Origin: Girardinichthys multiradiatus
Lineage: Eukaryota; Chordata; Actinopteri; Cyprinodontiformes; Goodeidae
Length of the DNA stretch: 64,000 nucleotides
Direction of reading: 5' to 3'
Assembly (NCBI RefSeq): GCF_021462225.1
Contig: NC_061801.1
Location: 9,606,125 to 9,670,124, forward strand
Part shown: positions 25,001-33,809 of the stretch, piece after piece
How positions within the stretch are numbered: the stretch's first letter is position 1
How the letters are laid out: every line of letters starts with the position of its first letter
Made by a program: the position numbers and the translations under genes
Notes under the pieces: model-generated
Told to the model about the DNA's origin: nothing
The model's input: only the letters and a program-made list of their open reading frames with translations
The model's database searches: none

Positions 25001-28000
25001 CCAGAATTATGTTAAGTTTGTTCATGAGTTTAAAAACCAAACAGCTGCTCAGGGAGAAATATTGTTAATAAATAAAAAACCAAACAGAACAGTTTATTTC
25101 TATTAACATGATCAGAAATGTGGTTCTGGTGCTTTGAAGAAATGAATACTTTGAGGTGATTTCTAAGCGGAAAACCTGTTTGTTTTGTTGGATTTGGTGC
25201 AAGAAAAACTTGCTTAACTTTACATAATAAACATTTCAATATAAAAACTCTTCAATAAAGCCTGTCACAGAGAGGGAACAGTCCTCTGCATTTAACATTT
25301 AACCTCTGCAGTTTTTACCGTGTGTGATGCTCTAAAATCTTGAGAGGAGAGGTAGCAAAACGCAAGTCCCACATCTGGATGACCGGCAGCCGGTCGTCCT
25401 CTGAGGCCAGGACCAGCTGAGTGGCCACCTCAGGGTTCCAGGCCAGTCCAGAGCAACGCATCTGAAGGCAGCCACATGAGACCACAGCAGGGTGAGATAA
25501 TGCTAACGTTTTCTTTATTACTTCATGGTGTTACGTATGCGCTCAGTCAAGGACCTACTCTGTTGCTGTGGTCGCTAACTTTGATAATGAGGTCGTTCTT
25601 TCGGAGGTCCCACACGGAGGTTCTGCCACTTGGGCTAGCCGAGGCCAGGATGTGCTGGACCTGTTTGTTCCACGCCACGCAGTTGATGTCCTCCTGAGGC
25701 TTTAAGAGAAAAAACACAAACATTCTTAGCGATCATCTATACATTTAACCTGGTGAATTAGCTTTTAGTTTAGCATTAAAAACTAAAAATGTAGCATAAA
25801 TATACCTGTGCTTTAGGTCCTGGTGTCATGGGAGATCCAAAATTATTCATGTCCCAGATGTAAATTTCAGATTCATTCCCACCAGATGCAACCAAGTTTG
25901 TCTGAAAGAAACAAGATGAAAACGTCAGTACCCTGAGCTTAAACACATACTGTGCCTTTTAAAGTATTCCCACCCCTTCAGCTTTCTAAATAGTTTTCAC
26001 ATCACAAGCTTTGGCTTATTTTTGCTGTGACTGAAAAACACAAGGTAGTGTCTAACTGAATCAGAATCAGAATCAGAATCAGAAAAGCTTTATTGCCAAG
26101 TACGTTTTTGGACATACAAGGAATTTGTTTTGGCATAGTCGGTGCAATACAGTACAAGTTAAACAGTACAAACATATCTACAATATAATATAAATATAAG
26201 TGCACAGTTTTAAGTGAGTGAGAGTAAATATAGAGCAGTATAAGATGCAAGAGCAATACAACAGTGCAGGTGATCATTGTGCAAGTAAAGCAGTGCAAGT
26301 AAGCAGGAGTCCAAGCTGAGCGTTAATGTAACGCATAGAGTTACAGGTGTCCTGTCAGCAAAAAAAGGGGGGGTGTGGGGGAAAGGGGGAATGTCAGGGT
26401 GGTTTCCGGGCTTTGTTAACCAGGCTGGTGGCAGGTGGGAAAAAACTGTTCTTGTGGCGTGAGGTTTTGGTCCGGATGGACCGCAGCCTCCTGCCAGAGG
26501 GGAGAGTCTCAAAGAGTCTGTGACCAGGGTGGGAGGGATCAGCCAGAATCTTCCCTGCCCGCTTCAGGGTCCTGGAGGTGTACAGTTCCTGGAGCGACAG
26601 TAGACTGCAGCCAATCACCTTCTCAGCAGACCGAATGACACGCTGCAGCCTGCCCTTATCCTTGGCTGTAGCAGCGGCGTACCAGATGGTGATGGAGGAG
26701 GTGAGGATGGACTCAATGATGGCTGTGTAGAAGTGCACCATCATAGTCTTTGGCAGGTTGAATTTCTTCAGCTGCCGCAGGAAGAACATCCTCTGCTGGG
26801 CTTTCTTGATGAGGGAGCTGATGTTTGGCTCCCACTTGAGATCCTGGGAGATGATGGTTCCCAGGAAGCGGAAAGATTCCACAGTGTCAATTGTGGAGTC
26901 ACAGAGGGTGATGGGGGCAGGTGGGGCTGGGTTCTGCCTGAAGTCCACAACCATCTCCACTGTCTTTAGAGCGTTGAGCTCAAGGCTGTTCTGGCTGCAC
27001 CAGTCCAACAGATGGTCCACTTCCCATCTGTACGCGGACTCGTCACCATCAGAGATGAGTCCGATCAGGGTGGTGTCGTCCGCAAACTTCAGAAGCTTGA
27101 CAGACTGGTGACTGGAGGTGCAGCTGTTGGTGTACAGGGAGAAGAGCAGAGGAGAGAGAACACAGCCTTGGGGGGAACCGGTGCTGATGGTCAGGGAGTC
27201 AGAGACGTGCTTCCCCAGCCTCACGCGCTGCTTCCTGTCAGACAGGAAGTCAGTGATCCACCTGCAGGTGGAGTCGGGCACACTCAGCTGGGAGAGCTTC
27301 TCCTGGAGCAGAGCTGGGACGATGGTGTTGAAGGCAGAGCTGAAATCCACAAACAGCATCCTGGCATAGGTTCCTGTGGAGTCCAGGTGCCGGAGGATGA
27401 AGTGAAGGGCTAGGTTGACTGCATCATCTACAGACCTGTTGGCTCTGTAGGCAAACTGCAGGGGGTCCAGGAGGGGGTCGGTGATGTCTTTTAGGTGTGA
27501 GAGCACAAGGCGCTCAAAGGACTTCATCACCACAGAGGTCAGGGCGACGGGTCTGAAGTCATTAAGCCCTGTGGTCCTTGGCTTCTTGGGAACAGGGACG
27601 ATGGTGGAGGACTTGAAGCAGGCTGGCACATGACATGTCTCCAGTGAGGTGTTAAAAATGTCTGTGAATACTGGAGACAGCTGATCAGCGCAGTGCTTCA
27701 GGCTGGCTGGTGAGACAGAATCCGGACCAGCAGCTTTCCGGGGGTTCTGTCTCCTGAAGAGTTTGTTGACGTCCCTCTCCTGGATGGAAAGAGCCGTCCT
27801 CGGCGTGGGTAGGGGGCTGGTGGGGGGGAACTTCAGGGTGGGGGTTGGAGGTGCCAAGGCCCCTCTTGAGGTTGGAGAGATGGGGGTGGTGGATTGTGGC
27901 TGCAGCTGTTGGGGGGCGTCGTGGGAGATGGTTGCAGGACTGTCCCTTTGTCTTTCAAAGCGGCAGTAGAACTCGTTCAGGTCGTTGGCGAGGCGTCGGT

Positions 28001-29534
28001 CGTTGATGGAGTGGGGGGCTTTCGGCTTGTAATTGGTGATTTGCTTGAGCCCTTTCCAGACAGACGCAGAGTCGTTGGCTGAGAACTGGTTTTGGAGCTT
28101 CTCAGAGTACAGTCGTTTGGCCGAAGTGGAAGGAAAGTGGTTTTTAATATCAGTGCATCCCTAGAAGAAAGCCATAAGAAGTTCTGTGTGTTCCATGTTG
28201 GGGACACTGCAAACACGTGAAACACGGTGGTGACATCATGCTGTGGGGGTGCTTTCCTAAAGGAGGAATATGGAAGCTGGTCTGGGTAGACAAGAATATG
28301 GATGGAGCTAAAAACAGGGTAATCCTGGAAGCACGCTTGTTAGAGGCTGTAAAAGGCCCACGACTGGAGACTGACTGAGAATCTGTGGTGATGTTCACAG
28401 ATGTTCTTCATCCAAACAGACTGAGCTCAAGTTATGTTGTAAACAGTGGGAAAAATGTCAGTTTCTAGATATGCTGGTAGACACAACCCAGAAGACCTGT
28501 AGCTGAAATTGCAGCAAAAGTTGGTTCTTCAAAGTACCTGAACACAATTTAGCACTGCACTCTTCAGATTTAGAGTTTTGAAATCCACGCATCTTTTTCT
28601 ACCACTTTAAAATTATAGGTTGTGTTGCGTTGGTCTATTACATTAATTTTTTGGTTTTTGGTAACAAAAAGTGAAAAAGTTTAAAGGGCATGAATACTTT
28701 TGCTGGGCTTTGTGACTAAAAGGGAAAAAGTTTACATAGCGGTAAATCCACAGGGATGGCTCATACTTGGAAATGGTTGACATCAAGGGCCCTCACTGGC
28801 CCTGTGTGTCTGTCACTCTCAGCTATGATGACGTCACTCTCTCCAGCCATGATCTTTGCAGCATCATACAGGATGACGTTCCCGTTCTCCCCGCCTGCGA
28901 TCAAGACACCAGACGGGTAGCCCTGGGAGTCCATGCCGAAGGGACCCCACACCAGTTGATGATATCTGTGGGAAGATGGGTGAGCAAAACATCAATGTGT
29001 GAGAAGAAGATGACGAATTCAGCAGAGGGGCTCTTCTCAACCTGTGAGTGGAGGAGAGGATGCCGCATGACTTCATGTCCAGAGACGGATCACCCAAGTC
29101 CAACTCGAAGAACTCTAAGGAGGCATTGGTGCTGAAGGAGGCGTCCAGTTGTTGGGCTGATGTTCCTGCAGGAACAGAACAGGAGCTGTTCATATAGAGT
29201 TTGTCTACATTTAAGTAGATGTTTCTTACAAAACTACAAAAGTGGAAAACTAGTTCTTGAGTTCTTCCTTTCCTTGTAGCATTAAATAAACAAAGGAAAA
29301 TTATTTGCACAAATGTTTTTATGACACAAGTGCAACCAAGACTCCAAGCTTAAATTAAATGCAAGAATCACTTTAAACAGCTAGACCGCCTGAGAAACCA
29401 GAACATGTGATCAGAACATTAAATCACAGCAGCCGGTCGTAGCTGCAGCTCAAACCTGTTGCTAGGTAGATAGGGTGGTGCTGAGCAGGACTCCAGCTCT
29501 GGATGGCTGTGCGGTTGATCTCTTTAAGTTTCAT
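2190..29534 (-). CDS. SEC31A: SEC31A, COPII coat outer-shell subunit (27 coding exons)
   Basis: Sec31A forms heterotetramers with Sec13 that make the outer cage of COPII vesicles at ER exit sites and stimulate Sar1 GTPase through Sec23. Coding exons in transcript order: 29534-29456, 29165-29042, 28965-28767, 25901-25806, 25699-25559, 25461-25319, 23920-23821, 23632-23471, 21696-21544, 21467-21252, 19305-19231, 19127-19086, 18181-17939, 14805-14694, 13174-12996, 12908-12782, 12669-12524, 11523-11350, 11243-11007, 10161-10060, 9645-9543, 7455-7042, 5246-5191, 4067-3822, 3715-3620, 3529-3458, 2369-2190. All junctions read as GT-AG and the lengths sum to 4017 nt, so the frame stays open for 1338 residues; human SEC31A is about 1220. 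The protein begins [20 protein letters not shown] and ends LTQANKLGV, as in other vertebrates. The ATG lies one base into the second exon with A at -3. Much of the extra length is in the linker before the helical domain. Exact splice choices come from reading consensus sites, without transcripts. Confidence 0.97.
2582..3190 (+). pseudogene. decayed Tc1 transposase relic
   Basis: Scattered Tc1 motifs in shifting frames, including the run CATCATGCTGTGGGGATGCT at about 2970 that encodes the glycine box SIMLWGC, then a degraded CTTCACCTTCCAGCTCGACC block. Many frameshifts; no intact frame. It lies between the last two SEC31A exons. Confidence 0.6.
4290..4620. repeat. decayed MITE-like repeat
   Basis: Contains CATTCATACCCCTTACTC and TTTCATGTGATCAACCAACA, also seen in variant form at 43530-43620 (CATTCATACCTCTTAAACCT, TTATGTGATAGGCCAACACA). 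Both look like terminal parts of an old Tc1-type element. Confidence 0.45.
5250..7040. other. SEC31A intron, no recognisable element
   Basis: Intron between exons 7455-7042 and 5246-5191. AT-rich; nothing above background apart from short poly-A runs. Confidence 0.5.
8105..8632 (+). mobile_element. non-autonomous TIR element (MITE-like), 528 bp
   Basis: Left end AATGCCTGGTTCACACGGCA and right end (reverse complement) AATGCCTGGTTCACCCGGCA form terminal inverted repeats. There is no transposase. Superfamily not determined. In SEC31A intron between exons 9645-9543 and 7455-7042. Confidence 0.75.
8930..9413 (+). mobile_element. Tc1-type deletion derivative, 484 bp
   Basis: Flanked by TA (8928-8929, 9414-9415). 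The ends CACAGATCAGGCAAAACATT and CACTGATCAGGCATAACATT (reverse complement of the right end) are inverted repeats. The interior retains frame-broken remnants of the transposase DNA-binding region, with the stretch ACAGATGAGCTACTATAGCT at about 9260. Confidence 0.8.
10165..11000. other. SEC31A intron with a possible MITE end
   Basis: Mostly featureless. The stretch TCTTGCAAAAGTATTTACCC with a C homopolymer near 10590-10625 resembles a Tc1-type terminus. Confidence 0.35.
11900..12440. repeat. possible dispersed repeat in SEC31A intron
   Basis: Contains GGGGGCGTGGCCAGACC and CCCCGCCCCCTGAAAATC, a style common in unclassified fish repeats. No ORF; family not identified. Confidence 0.35.
13360..14626 (+). 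mobile_element. intact Tc1/mariner (DD36E) transposon in SEC31A intron
   Basis: A 1267-bp element with a TA on both sides (13358-13359 and 14627-14628). The terminal repeats begin CAGGGGTTGGACAATGAAAC on the left and CAGGAGTTGGACAATGAAAC on the right; 30 of the first 31 positions match. It encodes one uninterrupted transposase. It sits between SEC31A exons 14805-14694 and 13174-12996, in the opposite orientation to the gene. Confidence 0.95.
13543..14574 (+). CDS. Tc1-type transposase, DD36E, full length
   Basis: A 343-residue cut-and-paste transposase. The N-terminus has the paired helix-turn-helix region (residues about 7-115) with a [11 protein letters not shown] linker. The catalytic domain shows FSDEST (D152), [10 protein letters not shown] (D243) and [11 protein letters not shown] (E280). 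There are 36 residues between the second D and E, the spacing of the DD36E group (called Incomer in the literature), versus 34 in classical Tc1. [11 protein letters not shown] is the usual Tc1 glycine-rich box. No stop or frameshift is seen, so it may be active or only recently silenced. It belongs to the transposon and not to SEC31A. Confidence 0.93.
   Translation: MGDIPEFKRGQIVGARLAGASVTKTASLCDVSRATVSRVMSAYHQEGRTTSNRINCGRKRKLSERDVRVITRIVSKKHKTTAAQITAELNVHLNSPVSTRTVRRELHRVNIHGRAAIAKPLVTHANAKRWFQWCKERKSWAVDNVKHVLFSDESTFTVLPTSGRVTVWRSPKEAYHPDCCMPRVKHGGGSVMVWAAISWHCLGPILVLDGRVTAKDYRTILEDHVHPMVQTLYPEGGAVYQDDNAPIHTARLVKDWFDEHESEVEHLPWPAQSPDLNIIEPLWGVLEERVRKRFPPPVSRSDLANILQEEWLKIPLTTVQDLYMSFPRRIDAVLAAKGGPTPY
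15008..16617 (+). mobile_element. Tc1-like DD34E transposon with 200-bp inverted repeats, copy 1
   Basis: A 1610-bp element flanked by TA (15006-15007 and 16618-16619). The ends start CAGGTCCTTCTCAAAATATT and form inverted repeats of about 200 bp (15008-15207 and 16418-16617). It encodes a complete transposase and is the longest of three copies in the window. It is inside the same SEC31A intron region as the DD36E element (between exons 18181-17939 and 14805-14694). Confidence 0.95.
15336..16340 (+). CDS. Tc1-like transposase, DD34E, full length (334 aa)
   Basis: An N-terminal helix-turn-helix (residues about 10-45), GRKKCGRKR basic stretch (49-57), second HTH (about 65-110), then the catalytic core with FSDES (D148), [10 protein letters not shown] (D238) and [11 protein letters not shown] (E273), spacing 34. 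Residues 114-127 ([14 protein letters not shown]) link the DNA-binding and catalytic parts and are absent from the other two copies in this window. The frame is open from a start 29 codons before the first HTH helix end. Likely competent or recently active. Confidence 0.93.
   Translation: MGKTADLTAVQKATIDTLKQEGKTQKEISERIGCSQSAVSRHLSGKSVGRKKCGRKRCTTRRGDRTLRKIVEKGRFQTLGDLRKQWTESGVETSRATVHRRVQEMGYRCRIPQVKPLLNQKQRQKRLTWATEKQHWTVAQWSKVLFSDESKFCMSFRNQGARVWRKTGEKEMPKCQKSSVKYPQSVMVWGAVSAAGVGPLCFIKGRVNAASYQEILEHFMLPSAEKLYGDEDFIFQHDLAPAHSAKTTGKWFTDHGITVLNWPANSPDLNPIENLWDIVKRTLRDSRPNTLDELKAAIEASWASIRPQQCHRLIASMPRCTEAVISAKGFPTKY
16625..17930. other. SEC31A intron, mixed debris
   Basis: The part 16625-17010 has GC content above its surroundings and may be retrotransposon debris (for example GGGTTCGGTACCGATTCCTG near 16868); 17010-17930 is AT-rich with no feature seen. 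Confidence 0.3.
18185..19085. other. SEC31A intron with imperfect GATA/GGAT runs
   Basis: An imperfect tetranucleotide tract (18385-18500, ATGGATGGACA and ACAGATAGATA units). Otherwise AT-rich, nothing recognised. Confidence 0.5.
19310..21245. other. SEC31A intron with possible TIR-like ends
   Basis: Short inverted similarity between GATGTCAAAAGGGAACTCCT (about 19553) and CCCCTTTGACGTCATTTCTG (about 21026) suggests a decayed DNA transposon of about 1.5 kb; no transposase remnant is identified. Confidence 0.25.
22025..22333 (+). mobile_element. RTE/Rex3-like LINE 3' fragment
   Basis: A GC-rich island in AT-rich intron. One frame reads [20 protein letters not shown], the C-terminal motif of a common fish LINE, followed by [20 protein letters not shown], which is frame-disturbed. 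It is a truncated, decayed copy in a SEC31A intron (between exons 23632-23471 and 21696-21544). Confidence 0.65.
22460..23385 (-). pseudogene. decayed Tc1-type relic
   Basis: Contains minus-strand remnants of the HGGGT-type box (CACCACCATGTTTCACTATG at about 22655) and a terminal TTTGTGAAAAGGTTTCAGAG stretch near 23338. All frames are broken. In the SEC31A intron between exons 23632-23471 and 21696-21544. Confidence 0.5.
24060..24930 (-). pseudogene. decayed Tc1-type relic
   Basis: The reverse strand at about 24400-24450 encodes [15 protein letters not shown] sequence (plus strand ATGATGCTACCACCACCATG). The rest is fragmentary. In the SEC31A intron between exons 25461-25319 and 23920-23821. 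Confidence 0.55.
26058..28141 (-). mobile_element. CR1/L2/Rex1-type LINE, 5'-truncated, in SEC31A intron
   Basis: A non-LTR retrotransposon of about 2.1 kb. It carries a reverse-transcriptase frame and a 3' tail of tandem GATTCT units (plus strand 26058-26085) after CTTGGCAATAAAGC. The open frame continues upstream of its first Met to about 28141, where similarity breaks off into a different repeat, so the 5' end is truncated. Clade placement is by protein style only. Confidence 0.85.
26394..27857 (-). CDS. LINE reverse transcriptase, C-terminal portion of the polyprotein
   Basis: A 487-residue open frame copying the RT domain: [51 protein letters not shown] and the catalytic box [12 protein letters not shown]-terminal segment [20 protein letters not shown] ends near the stop codon. 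The endonuclease domain is missing because of 5' truncation; the frame extends about 95 codons before the first Met. No in-frame stop is seen, suggesting a young insertion, but it cannot move on its own. Confidence 0.88.
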   Translation of the reverse strand: MAPPTPTLKFPPTSPLPTPRTALSIQERDVNKLFRRQNPRKAAGPDSVSPASLKHCADQLSPVFTDIFNTSLETCHVPACFKSSTIVPVPKKPRTTGLNDFRPVALTSVVMKSFERLVLSHLKDITDPLLDPLQFAYRANRSVDDAVNLALHFILRHLDSTGTYARMLFVDFSSAFNTIVPALLQEKLSQLSVPDSTCRWITDFLSDRKQRVRLGKHVSDSLTISTGSPQGCVLSPLLFSLYTNSCTSSHQSVKLLKFADDTTLIGLISDGDESAYRWEVDHLLDWCSQNSLELNALKTVEMVVDFRQNPAPPAPITLCDSTIDTVESFRFLGTIISQDLKWEPNISSLIKKAQQRMFFLRQLKKFNLPKTMMVHFYTAIIESILTSSITIWYAAATAKDKGRLQRVIRSAEKVIGCSLLSLQELYTSRTLKRAGKILADPSHPGHRLFETLPSGRRLRSIRTKTSRHKNSFFPPATSLVNKARKPP

Positions 29535-29833
29535 CCTGAAGGAAAAGTGAACGGTTAGAACAACAGTTGAATGTTTTCTTTACACAGTGTCTTGTTTAGC
29601 AACCATGGCAGCTTATCCCCAAACAAAACGGCTGGCCTTGTAAGATGTATGAAAATGATGTACCAAAGAGACGGTGAAAACTGGGCCGCCTAAGTCCATT
29701 CATGAAGATCTCGACTAAGTGTTTGTGACATTATTTGATATTGCGGTTAAGCACACATATTTTTATGATGAAGTCGTCCATTATTACATACACACGTGCA
29801 CTGACTGCTCAATCTCTAAAATGCACAACACTA

Positions 29834-31401
29834 CAGGTCCTTCTCAAAAAATTAGCATATTGTGATAAAGTTCATTATTTTCTATAATGTAATGATGAAA
29901 ATTTAACATTCATATATTTTATATTCATTGCACACTAACTGAAATATTTCAGGTCTTTTATTGTCTTAATACGGATGATTTTGGCATACAGCTCATGAAA
30001 ACCCAAAATTCCTATCTCACAAAATTAGCATATTTCATCCGACCAATAAAAGAAAAGTGTTTTTAATACAAAAAACGTCAACCTTCAAATAATCATGTAC
30101 AGTTATGCACTCAATACTTGGTCGGGAATCCTTTTGCAGAAATGACTGCTTCAATGTGGCGTGGCGTGGAGGCAATCAGCCTGTGGCACTGCTGAGGTCT
30201 TATGGAGGCCCAGGATGCTTCGATAGCGGCCTTTAGCTCATCCAGAGTGTTGGGTCTTGAGTCTCTCAACGTTCTCTTCACAATATCCCACAGATTCTCT
30301 ATGGGGTTCAGGTCAGGAGAGTTGGCAGGCCAATTGAGCACAGTGATACCATGGTCAGTAAACCATTTACCAGTGGTTTTGGCACTGTGAGCAGGCGCCA
30401 GGTCGTGCTGAAAAATGAAATCTTCATCTCCATAAAGCTTTTCAGCAGATGGAAGCATGAAGTGCTCCAAAATCTCCTGATAGCTAGCTGCATTGACCCT
30501 GCCCTTGATAAAACACAGTGGACCAACACCAGCAGCTGACACGGCACCCCAGACCATCACTGACTGTGGGTACTTGATACTGGACTTCTGGCATTTTGGC
30601 ATTTCCTTCTCCCCAGTCTTCCTCCAGACTCTGGCACCTTGATTTCCGAATGACATGCAGAATTTGCTTTCATCCGAAAAAAGTACTTTGGACCACTGAG
30701 CAACAGTCCAGTGCTGCTTCTCTGTAGCCCAGGTCTGGGGAATGCGGCACCTGTAGCCCATTTCCTGCACACGCCTGTGCACGGTGGCTCTGGATGTTTC
30801 TACTCCAGACTCAGTCCACTGCTTCCGCAGGTCCCCCAAGGTCTGGAATCGGCCCTTCTCCACAATCTTCCTCAGGGTCCGGTCACCTCTTCTCGTTCTG
30901 CAGCGTTTTCTGCCACACTTTTTCCTTCCCACAGACTTCCCACTGAGGTGCCTTGATACAGCACTCTGGGAACAGCCTATTGGTTCAGAAATGTCTTTCT
31001 GTGTCTTACCCTCTTGCTTGAGGGTGTCAATAGTGGCCTTCTGGACAGCAGTCAGGTCGGCAGTCTTATCCATGATTGGGGTTTTGAGTGATGAACCAGG
31101 CTGGGAGTTTTAAAGGCCTCAGGAATCTTTTGCAGGTGTTTAGAGTTAACTCGTTGATTCAGATGATTAGGTTCATAGCTCGTTTAGAGACCCTTTTAAT
31201 GATATGCTAATTTTGTGAGATAGGAATTTTGGGTTTTCATGAGCTGTATGCCAAAATCATCCGTATTAAGACAATAAAAGACCTGAAATATTTCAGTTAG
31301 TGTGCAATGAATCTAAAATATATGAATGTTAAATTTTCATCATGACATTATGGAAAATAATGAACTTTATCACAATATGCTAATATTTTGAGAAGGACCT
31401 G
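29834..31401 (-). mobile_element. Tc1-like DD34E transposon, copy 2 (42-bp deletion form)
   Basis: A 1568-bp element with TA at 29832-29833 and 31402-31403. It is the same family as the copy at 15008 but on the opposite strand and exactly 42 bp shorter. It lies in SEC31A intron 1, between the untranslated first exon and the ATG exon. Confidence 0.94.
30111..31073 (-). CDS. Tc1-like transposase with 14-residue linker deletion
   Basis: A 320-residue frame nearly identical to the 334-residue copy at 15336. It lacks the segment corresponding to residues 114-127; the junction reads [14 protein letters not shown]. The catalytic residues ([17 protein letters not shown]) remain, and the frame is open. 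The start reads MDKTADL where the other copies have MGKTADL. Whether it still transposes is unknown; it may rely on a full-length transposase acting in trans. Confidence 0.9.
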   Translation of the reverse strand: MDKTADLTAVQKATIDTLKQEGKTQKDISEPIGCSQSAVSRHLSGKSVGRKKCGRKRCRTRRGDRTLRKIVEKGRFQTLGDLRKQWTESGVETSRATVHRRVQEMGYRCRIPQTWATEKQHWTVAQWSKVLFSDESKFCMSFGNQGARVWRKTGEKEMPKCQKSSIKYPQSVMVWGAVSAAGVGPLCFIKGRVNAASYQEILEHFMLPSAEKLYGDEDFIFQHDLAPAHSAKTTGKWFTDHGITVLNWPANSPDLNPIENLWDIVKRTLRDSRPNTLDELKAAIEASWASIRPQQCHRLIASTPRHIEAVISAKGFPTKY

Positions 31402-31603
31402 TATATGCAAAGCAGCTCAACACGACCCTTTTACCATCACGCCCTCAATATGGAGGCTTTTAATGTTTAGGTTTAGTTCAAGCTGTTTGTATTTTGGCTG
31501 CAGAGAAGAACTGGTTCCATTAAATTCTGTACATTATATCTTTGGATTTGTGTATCGTCTAATGTGTGCCACCTCGAAGAACGTGCTTACAGGAACTCTA
31601 TAC

Positions 31604-32440
31604 AGTGCCTTGAAAAGGTTTTCACGCCCCTTTAAATTTGTAACATTTTGTCCCATTAACACCACAAACTTTACCTTACTTTATTCGGAATTTATGTGGT
31701 AGACCAAAACAAAGCAGGGCACCATTTTAAGTGAAAGGAATATGATGCATGGAATTATAAAAATATTTACAGACAAAAATCTAAAAAGTGTGGCATCCAT
31801 TTGTATCCAGGCCCCTCTAGTCTGATGCCCCTAAATAAAATCCAGAGTGACCCACAGCCTTCAGAGGGTACCTAATGATTATGTAAACTATACATTATGG
31901 CCTACATGCCAAATACTGTTTGTGGTAAACTAACATTGCACATGACCTTGAAGATACCCTCCTCGCGGTAAAAATGGCTGCATCATGCTGTGGGGAGGCT
32001 TTTTTACGCCAACGAAAATTTTCAGCATTGAATTTAGGTCTGAAAACATGAATATGCTTACATCTAGATTATTTTATTATCAGATTAATCTTTGCCTTTG
32101 TCTAAAAGGTTATGCAGCTCAAGGTTTTCTTTCAGGATCGCCCTGTTTATAGCTCCATGCATCCAAACCATCCCGCCACTGAAGGAAAGCATCCCCATAG
32201 CATGATGCTCCTCATCACCACAAGACTGGGTTTTTAGAGGTATCAAACTAAAAGGGAGACTGAATATAAATGCACACCTCATTTTTAATTTCTATATTTG
32301 CATTATTTCAATTCCACTCAACAACTATGCAGTACTTTGTGCTGGTCTATCATGCAAAATCATATCTTCCAGAATGATCTGGAATCTTCCAGAAATTAAG
32401 CTCTAATAAACACTGAAAAGTTTTAAATGGACCAGTTTAA
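31604..32440 (-). pseudogene. decayed Tc1-type relic in SEC31A intron 1
   Basis: Starts with the terminal sequence TACAGTGCCTTGAAAAGGTT (about 31600) and holds transposase remnants such as GCATCATGCTGTGGGGAGGC (31980) and, in the other orientation, CCATAGCATGATGCTCC (32196). It is probably two overlapping decayed copies. Confidence 0.45.
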
Positions 32441-33047
32441 ATGTTTCATACATGTTCTCAATGCCTTCCATGTTGTATAAAACAGTTTGTATTGATCGGC
32501 TTCACTGACTTCCTTCCTGCCAAAACTGAATCGGATCACCTTTCTGAAGAAAATGTTCTCTACAGTTTTTTGAAGAGACATGACACTGGCTCACTGGGCC
32601 AACTTTAAAAGAAGTAGCTACACTTTATACTCATTCAATATGACACTTCAGTCAGCTTCTGTGATAGTTTAGTTACAGAATAACAGACACAGGCCTTATC
32701 ACATGGCTTCTGCAATTCATATAAGTGACAGCAGGTAGTTTTCACAGGGAAGGTAATTCCTCTCAAGAAATTAAACCCATCTTCAGAATCTGGTTTAATT
32801 TAGCAATGAAAACCCCAAGCTAGCAGGAAGCTAACAGCTGACAGAGGAGAAAAGGCTCTAAAATTAGTAGCATTCCTGCTAAAACAGTTCAGATGTTACT
32901 GTCAACTCCACAAGCTATCCGGGACAGTGTTACCTGTTGTCGTAAAGGGTAAACTGGTGTCAAGTTAGGACCGTACTAGCTACCTATATAGGCAATGAAA
33001 ATCCTACACACACATATAGATCTTATTACTTCTCTAAAGCGGCTTAC

Positions 33048-33330
33048 CTTCTCTTCTTGACTGCTCCTCACATGAACGCCACAGTGAAACAAAGATAGGC
33101 GCACACAACCTCCGGCCTGAAGAAGTTCCCGTTTCGATTCTGCTCCGAGGAATAACGGGTGTGTACGCAGAGGAACGGGCTACCGGGTCCCGGCTGCGGA
33201 CTCTCAGGGCAGATTTCCACGTCCCCACTGGTCTCCATCAACGTGGCACTAAGCAACAGCCTCCTCCCACGAAGAAGAACTTCAGCTTCCGGTTGCACGA
33301 ACCACACAGTCCCACTTGCTAGCAAGCTAA
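33048..33330 (-). promoter_or_regulatory. SEC31A: SEC31A first (5' untranslated) exon and promoter
   Basis: On the minus strand the sequence GAGAAG is followed at 33047 by gtaagc, a strong 5' splice site, upstream of the ATG exon at 29535. The region 33050-33310 is locally rich in G, C and CpG (for example around 33113-33200) against an AT-rich background, as expected for a housekeeping TATA-less promoter. The transcription start cannot be fixed from sequence, so the right edge is approximate. Confidence 0.6.
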
Positions 33331-33699
33331 CAAACTAGGATAACTTTAATCATTGAAGTTTAGTCCGCTGAAAGCATCTGCTTTAGAGACTAAAATCCAC
33401 GTTAAAATTTTGTTAATTTATTTCTACAGACATTTTCAATAATCATTACTAAATACATGTAAACACTGTAATCACTCAGTTATAGACGTACAATACGGTG
33501 GTTCCATTCAAGCTATAAATGACAGAACCTTTATTCCACACAGGTTCACGTTACACGAAAAAACCTATATTAAAAATAAAATAGAAAGACCATATAAACA
33601 ACCTAAATGTTACATTTTATAACTAAACATGAAGCTGGACATTTTTTCGTGAATCAATTAGGCTATTCAGTTATACAATAAAGGTAGGCCCATTATACA

Positions 33700-33803
33700 T
33701 GCCACTGTTATATATACAAAAAAATCCTCACAGAGCAAAGTGCACCGGAATCAAATTCCTTGTTCGTCTGTACAAACTTGGCAATAAAGCTGATTCTGAT
33801 TAT
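33700..33803 (+). mobile_element. 3' fragment of the same LINE family
   Basis: The stretch containing GCACCGGAATCAAATTCCTT and ACTTGGCAATAAAGCTGATT matches the 3' end of the LINE at 26058 (opposite strand there). It is 5'-truncated to about 100 bp and lies some 400 bp upstream of SEC31A exon 1. Confidence 0.6.
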
Positions 33804-33809
33804 TGGAGA

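Larger units (their letters stand above)
25945..28724 (+). repeat. Tc1-type relic split by the LINE at 26058-28141
   Basis: The left part (25945-26057, TGTGCCTTTTAAAGTATTCC) and the right part (28142-28724) look like the two ends of one element: the right end reads GGGCATGAATACTTTTGCTG, the partner of the left terminus. The right part keeps the box CATCATGCTGTGGGGGTGCT at about 28237. The LINE therefore inserted into an older Tc1 copy. Confidence 0.55.
21252..29534 (-). other. SEC31A: SEC31A exons for the WD40 propeller and Sec13-completing insert
   Basis: The first ten coding exons give residues 1-471. The region up to about residue 350 carries WD-repeat signatures (for example [53 protein letters not shown]). 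It is followed by [18 protein letters not shown] and [10 protein letters not shown], the conserved stretch just after the propeller. In Sec31 the N-terminal propeller forms the cage vertex and a short insert supplies the missing blade of Sec13; that role is known for the family and not tested here. Position 2 of the human WIRRP stretch reads C in WICRP, a modest substitution. Confidence 0.9.

Noticed and set aside
26733..27413. Plus-strand frames of 78 to 133 codons within the LINE
   Set aside because: Antisense to the reverse transcriptase and lacking any known domain.
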